From Branchiostoma floridae (taxonomy: Eukaryota > Chordata > Leptocardii > Amphioxiformes > Branchiostomatidae), in assembly GCF_000003815.2 (NCBI RefSeq), contig NC_049989.1:19737337-19801336 (forward strand): a stretch of 64,000 bases of DNA. Reading direction: 5' to 3'. Positions 61,501 to 64,000 of this stretch are shown piece by piece. The translations under genes and the position numbers were made by a program. The notes below the pieces were generated by a model. The model ran no database searches. It was not told the DNA's origin and saw only the letters and a list, made by a program, of their open reading frames with translations. Numbering within the stretch: the stretch's first letter is position 1; each line of letters begins with the position of its first letter.

Positions 61501-63435
61501 GATGCTCTGTAATATTTTTGATTTGTACTGTTTTAAGGATAAAGAGTTGGGACAATGACATTAACACCGTACCATTAGCTTATTACCAGTTGGACAGATG
61601 ATACAGATATCGAAACAATTGACCTCCTTGACATACTGTTTATTTCTTATTTTTTAAGAGTGTTCCGATTCGACAACACATAAAGACCAAAAGTTCCTGA
61701 CCTGCCAAACTCCACAGGCCGACATTATCACGGGAGAATGGAGTGGAAAAGCAACCCTTTCAGCCATAAACAACACTGCCTGTCTGACTTTGAAGCTCAA
61801 AAGAGACCCCACTTATCATTACGCCACAACCATCTCTCCCTGCCTCATCCTCATCATCCTCATGATCATCACCTTCATCATGCCCATCGACAAAGGTGAC
61901 AGGATCGGGTTCGGCGTCACCGTGCTGCTGTCCATGGTGGTGTCGCTAGTCGTCGTCACGGGCTTCCTGCCTGTGTCAAGCACCCTGCCTTTCATTGGTG
62001 AGCTTATTTTCCATGATATTTCATACTTTGTAAATGATAAGCGACACAGGGGAAAACTAGCCTGACTAAACCGCGCTCCTAGCGGCCGGCCCGACAGTTG
62101 CCGCCCCTCAAAAGCCATCCATTCCTAAACCTCAGCCATCGAGAGTTGGTGTAAACGAAAGATTAGGAGAAAACAATGATGTTATTCATTGTCATTAGAA
62201 CTATGTTAGAGTGTCTTGCCATATAGGTATGGACTGACAAATTAATCACGAACATTTGATACATAAGATTAGATTCTCAATACCATTTGCCAGCCAATAG
62301 CTAGCGTTTCTTATTCGGTGGCTACTGAAACGAACATGGCCTTCTGTCACCATGTGTACCATTTGACATTTGTCTTTTATTATGCTGCTGATTGAAAGTT
62401 GCCTTTCCCTTTTCTGCAGCTATACTGATTATCGTGTGCATGGCTCTTATGGCTCTATTCATGCTGTGGACGGTCGTCATCATCATCATACACGACAAAA
62501 AGGGACCCGTCCCCACATGGGCGCGGACGCTCTTCCTGAAGCACTTAGCAAGGTAAGGCAAATATCGTGTTGCAAGGTCCCAGATAGTGGTCCCTTTGTA
62601 CCCATATCAACTCTGGGATATTATCTTTGTGTATTGAAATGGGCCGATACAGTACTGGGTCACATATTGCTATGTGACCTAGATGAAAGAGGAGGCGATT
62701 CTCGTTTTCCAATTATTCTATTGCCAGTTCTATGACAATTTACCTCAATCACATTTTGATATAATGTGATATGATGGACGGCCACTCTCACGAGTAAGGC
62801 AAGTCTGATATAAGAGACTTTGATGTATCATTATTCAGGTTTTTATTTATCGTTTCCGTACTTTATAATCTTCATGTGAGCTAGGGGACCGTCGCAAGGC
62901 ACGTTGATAAGCATCCATTCCCTTATACTCTATTGATACCAAAGATACCGAAATTCACACTTTGATCGTGCTTGTATGATCGTGATGGAATATTTACCTG
63001 GTGTCCTGCACTTTTAGGGCCCTATTGATTGGTGACATGACCAAGAAGTTGAACAGGGAAGAGCCAATAGGAGACAATGCCAACAAGAACGTGAAGGACA
63101 TCGAAGGACTTACCTGCCACACATTCAAGATGTACGGCGAGGGCCCATCTGCCGGAGAGGACATTTCACCACCGAAAGTGAAGAACGAGGTCGGATCTAC
63201 CCTCATTAGGTTGAACGGAAGCGTAGATGAGTTGAAGCTCAGTGTTAGGCAATTGTCGAGCAGCATCAGTGCTCTGGCACAGGCAAGTGGCGGTGATGGC
63301 GATGAAGAAGTTGCAGAGTACGCTTTGCTAGCTAAGGTGCTCGACAGGGTGGGGCTGATCTTCTATGTCGTTGCCATCATTGTGGCCATCCCATGCACCC
63401 TGCTGATTGGTCGTACTCGCGTCTTACCTTCCTAA
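49867..63435 (+). CDS. modular Cys-loop ion channel 3
   Basis: The 15-exon model is 49867-49984, 52622-52834, 53246-53374, 54065-54190, 54652-54868, 55772-55926, 56561-56785, 57676-57882, 58339-58454, 58633-58677, 59238-59347, 60086-60267, 61659-61997, 62420-62552, 63018-63435. The sum is 2733 bases (910 residues plus stop), in phase throughout. Order: signal peptide and short Gln/Ser/Thr stalk to 39, CUB to 153, LDLa to 195, Frizzled CRD to 319, kringle to 394, sushi to 463, ligand-binding domain with Cys-loop to about 670, M1-M2 to 727, M3, loop, M4. It has the same predicted role and site as its paralogs: a membrane channel subunit with an extracellular protein-binding crown. Introns are the longest of the three and full of mobile-element debris. 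The gap at 58982-59081 lies in intron 10. Confidence 0.9.
50044..50500 (+). pseudogene. LINE C-terminal relic and 3' tail in gene 3 intron 1
   Basis: [10 protein letters not shown] and the following hydrophobic/Leu-rich stretch are the C-terminal block of a non-LTR element. The tail has aaggcccaaaggccactcaagg, then atgattgtaactgtaa. It starts 60 bases after the gene 3 first donor. Confidence 0.65.
50608..51775. mobile_element. inverted-repeat element with C/G-homopolymer tandem arrays
   Basis: The ends ccggtgtgacagcga and tcgctgtcacaccgg are perfect 15-base inverses. Inside the left end are several units of agcgatctcgccccccc / ggggcgaaatc. The inverse type (ggggggcgaaaacgctag) sits at the right end (51700-51760). 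The middle (50820-51690) is AT-rich and unrecognised, with no transposase frame. Its right border joins directly to a SINE. Confidence 0.7.
51776..52034 (-). mobile_element. tRNA-derived SINE, best copy
   Basis: On the minus strand from 52034: tggggccgcgtagcacagtg (A-box-like), then ggttcgaatcc (B box) about 50 bases on, then cccttgggaaaggcacttta and a body shared with the other copies in this window. It is a tRNA-head SINE, not a functional tRNA: no acceptor pairing or anticodon arm is kept. Confidence 0.75.
52622..53374 (+). CDS. gene 3 exons 2-3: CUB domain
   Basis: [26 protein letters not shown], then K-G-F-Q-A-Y-Y. It keeps the first cysteine pair like gene 1 and lacks the second pair like both paralogs. 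Confidence 0.92.
53428..53525. mobile_element. 98-base hairpin in gene 3 intron 3
   Basis: Arms of about 43 bases (ataatgatacagttttt, gatatccgtacacaa and inverses) around a short loop; MITE-like. Confidence 0.75.
53655..53965 (+). mobile_element. SINE copy in gene 3 intron 3
   Basis: tgggaaagacactgtacacg, ggtataaatgagtttcgg, agagaacccaccaaacg and cacctgagttagcaccga match the copy at 210-505 in order. Confidence 0.65.
54065..54190 (+). CDS. gene 3 exon 4: LDL-receptor class A domain
   Basis: 126 bases, phase 1-1, six cysteines; [13 protein letters not shown] has all usual calcium-site residues. Two residues longer than its paralogs before the last Cys. Confidence 0.93.
54652..55926 (+). CDS. 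gene 3 exons 5-6: Frizzled cysteine-rich domain
   Basis: Exons of 217 and 155 bases joined at phase 2, ten cysteines (A-C-Q-A-I-P-P to N-C-N-N-V). The intron between them carries a LINE 3' relic and a dispersed repeat. Confidence 0.92.
54990..55480 (+). pseudogene. LINE 3' relic interrupted by a dispersed repeat
   Basis: One frame reads [14 protein letters not shown] and D-S-F-K-E-C-L, a LINE C-terminal block. The repeat at 55096-55205 follows, then a tail with attagccctcgggcg and tgcaataaag. Confidence 0.6.
55096..55205. repeat. dispersed repeat, pair with 46277-46400
   Basis: Same tcggtgtaatataacc to ctatatagatacagataca unit, ending in a GATACA run. Confidence 0.75.
56561..56785 (+). CDS. 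gene 3 exon 7: kringle domain
   Basis: 225 bases, phase 1-1, six cysteines; N-Y-R-G-N, W-A-N-L, K-C-R-N-P-N, G-P-W-C. No upstream exon-start duplicates were seen here, unlike genes 1 and 2. Confidence 0.93.
56797..56862. repeat. CA microsatellite beside gene 3 exon 7
   Basis: Uninterrupted CA array starting 12 bases after the donor. CA arrays near donors can bind hnRNP L and affect splicing. Confidence 0.9.
56868..57065 (+). mobile_element. SINE body fragment in gene 3 intron 7
   Basis: cttgggaaaggcacttaaca, acttcacccaggtgtaaaaa and attgtcctcgtctgctc; same family as 1890-2075. Confidence 0.7.
57676..57882 (+). CDS. gene 3 exon 8: sushi/CCP domain
   Basis: 207 bases, phase 1-1; G-C-K-D-P-G, Y-T-C-D-T-G-F, R-C-I-T, R-C-E with W-K-T before the last Cys. 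Confidence 0.9.
58339..60267 (+). CDS. gene 3 exons 9-12: Cys-loop ligand-binding domain
   Basis: Exons of 116, 45, 110 and 182 bases. Motifs: [32 protein letters not shown], Cys-loop [15 protein letters not shown]. Confidence 0.92.
58540..58590. repeat. AT microsatellite in gene 3 intron 9
   Basis: tatata array; frames across it are artefacts. Confidence 0.9.
58982..59081. other. assembly gap, 100 N
   Basis: Exactly 100 N in gene 3 intron 10; no coding sequence is lost in my model. Confidence 0.99.
59595..59940 (+). pseudogene. LINE C-terminal relic and 3' tail in gene 3 intron 11
   Basis: [17 protein letters not shown] and Y-N-D-L-R are the C-terminal cysteine block of the same type as the element at 23190-24712. 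The tail has ttagccccaatggggcatgaa and aataaac. Confidence 0.75.
60426..60902 (-). pseudogene. LINE C-terminal relic, minus strand, gene 3 intron 12
   Basis: [28 protein letters not shown]; a frame disturbance follows F-I-D-L. This is the most complete C-terminal block of this LINE type in the window; RT core missing. Confidence 0.75.
60968..61225. mobile_element. inverted-repeat element carrying the gtcaccgaaacgtcggtg motif
   Basis: The left end tgctttattctcaccgacgt and its inverse at the right form arms of about 65 bases that include cagaattgccctgaa. A single copy of the motif occurs at 59955-60005 and a decayed one at 37150-37215. Confidence 0.7.
61659..62552 (+). CDS. gene 3 exons 13-14: end of ligand-binding domain, M1, M2, M3
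   Basis: C-S-D-S, F-L-T-C, T-G-E-W, R-D-P-T-Y-H-Y, M1, [14 protein letters not shown] and M2, then M3 from 62420 with I-I-I-I-H-D-K-K-G. After M2 it reads P-V-S-S where genes 1 and 2 have P-V-K-G. Confidence 0.93.
62060..62160. repeat. dispersed intronic repeat, pair with 17755-17875
   Basis: cgcgctcctagcggccgg and agccatcgagag; same unit as in gene 1 but in a different intron, so it moved independently. Confidence 0.5.
63018..63435 (+). CDS. gene 3 exon 15: cytoplasmic loop and M4
   Basis: I-G-D-M-T-K-K-L starts the loop; amphipathic [11 protein letters not shown]; then [12 protein letters not shown] and M4. C-terminal R-T-R-V-L-P-S before TAA. Confidence 0.92.
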
Positions 63436-63520
63436 AATGAAGATGATGTTCAATTGGAAGTGCTAAATATTTCTCGCAGGTAATTTCCAATTTTCAAATC
63501 CAACAGAAGCCCAAAATATG

Positions 63521-63526
63521 AATAAA
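63521..63526 (+). promoter_or_regulatory. poly(A) signal of gene 3
   Basis: AATAAA about 90 bases after the stop codon. Confidence 0.5.
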
Positions 63527-64000
63527 ATTTCTGCAGATTCGCGACATTCTATATGGCATATTCGATAAGAACGAAGAGCATTGAAAACACACACGTTGTA
63601 AAATCACAAAAATTACAAATATGGATTTTATAAAATAAAGTAATTTTTAAAAACTTTTACCAAAGTCTCATAACAGATGCTCAAGGAAGCCTGTTCAAGT
63701 ACAGACTAATTAATAGATTCAAAGAAATCATTTAAAGAGATAAACTTTAAAGTAAATTATTTTACAAATTATATTACTGGAGAAGACATTCTAAGGAACC
63801 ATAAAATGATGGCAAAGTGGCCACATGATTCTGATTAATGATGTTAAGGTTGTTACTAGCGCACACGTGCCTATAGTCATACATGCATATTTAGTAAAAT
63901 CTTATTCAAAACATTTGCTATGATCTGGACTATTACAACGATAAATGAATGTTTCATTTTCAAAAGTAATGAATAATGCAGTTATTTGCACTGATTTTAA

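Overview
This is a eukaryotic, animal genomic window: GT-AG introns, AATAAA signals, tRNA-derived SINEs, decayed non-LTR retrotransposons and many small inverted-repeat elements. The dense mix of extracellular modules, short compact exons and a somatomedin-B class B GPCR suggest an invertebrate deuterostome, most likely a lancelet (cephalochordate). That assignment is inference; no marker gene here proves it.

The main content is a head-to-tail cluster of three paralogous 15-exon genes on the + strand (11411-22418, 32421-44190, 49867-63435; 903, 1047 and 910 codons from my splice models). Each predicted protein has a signal peptide, a CUB domain, an LDL-receptor class A domain, a complete ten-cysteine Frizzled CRD, a kringle and a sushi/CCP domain. 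These lead straight into a complete nicotinic-type Cys-loop ligand-gated ion channel: ligand-binding domain with a canonical 13-residue Cys-loop, then M1-M2, M3 and M4. All 45 exons were joined by hand; every junction keeps phase, each model ends in one stop, and exon lengths match between the paralogs. From exon 9 on, the structure reproduces the classical nicotinic receptor exon sizes (45 and 110 bases). Here a pentameric channel subunit carries in cis the module types that other animals keep on separate receptor-clustering or signalling proteins (CUB+LDLa in LEV-10 and Neto, CCP in LEV-9, Frizzled+kringle in ROR and MuSK). I consider this the previously undescribed system of the window.

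Layout: 1-2190 holds repeats and SINE pieces. 2192-5085 is a two-exon gene for a somatomedin-B domain followed by a class B / Methuselah-like seven-helix receptor. 5300-11400 holds two reverse-transcriptase relics, a long ATTTA satellite and several inverted-repeat elements. 11411-22418 is modular channel gene 1. 22950-32400 is intergenic, with a 5'-truncated LINE (minus), inverted-repeat elements and a LINE 3' relic. 32421-44190 is gene 2, with a mucin-like 9 x 14-residue stalk and a Ser-Gly tail. 44200-49860 is intergenic, with a diverged duplication that may contain 5' UTR exons. 49867-63435 is gene 3. Two 100-base assembly gaps (35433-35532, 58982-59081) both lie in introns.

The three channel genes share their M1-M2 DNA almost base for base while their outer domains diverge, which points to local gene conversion. 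All three loci also carry broken duplicates of their own exon starts: kringle acceptors in genes 1 and 2, the stalk acceptor in gene 1, and the signal-peptide exon in gene 3. Exon-scale duplication therefore seems to be an active process here.
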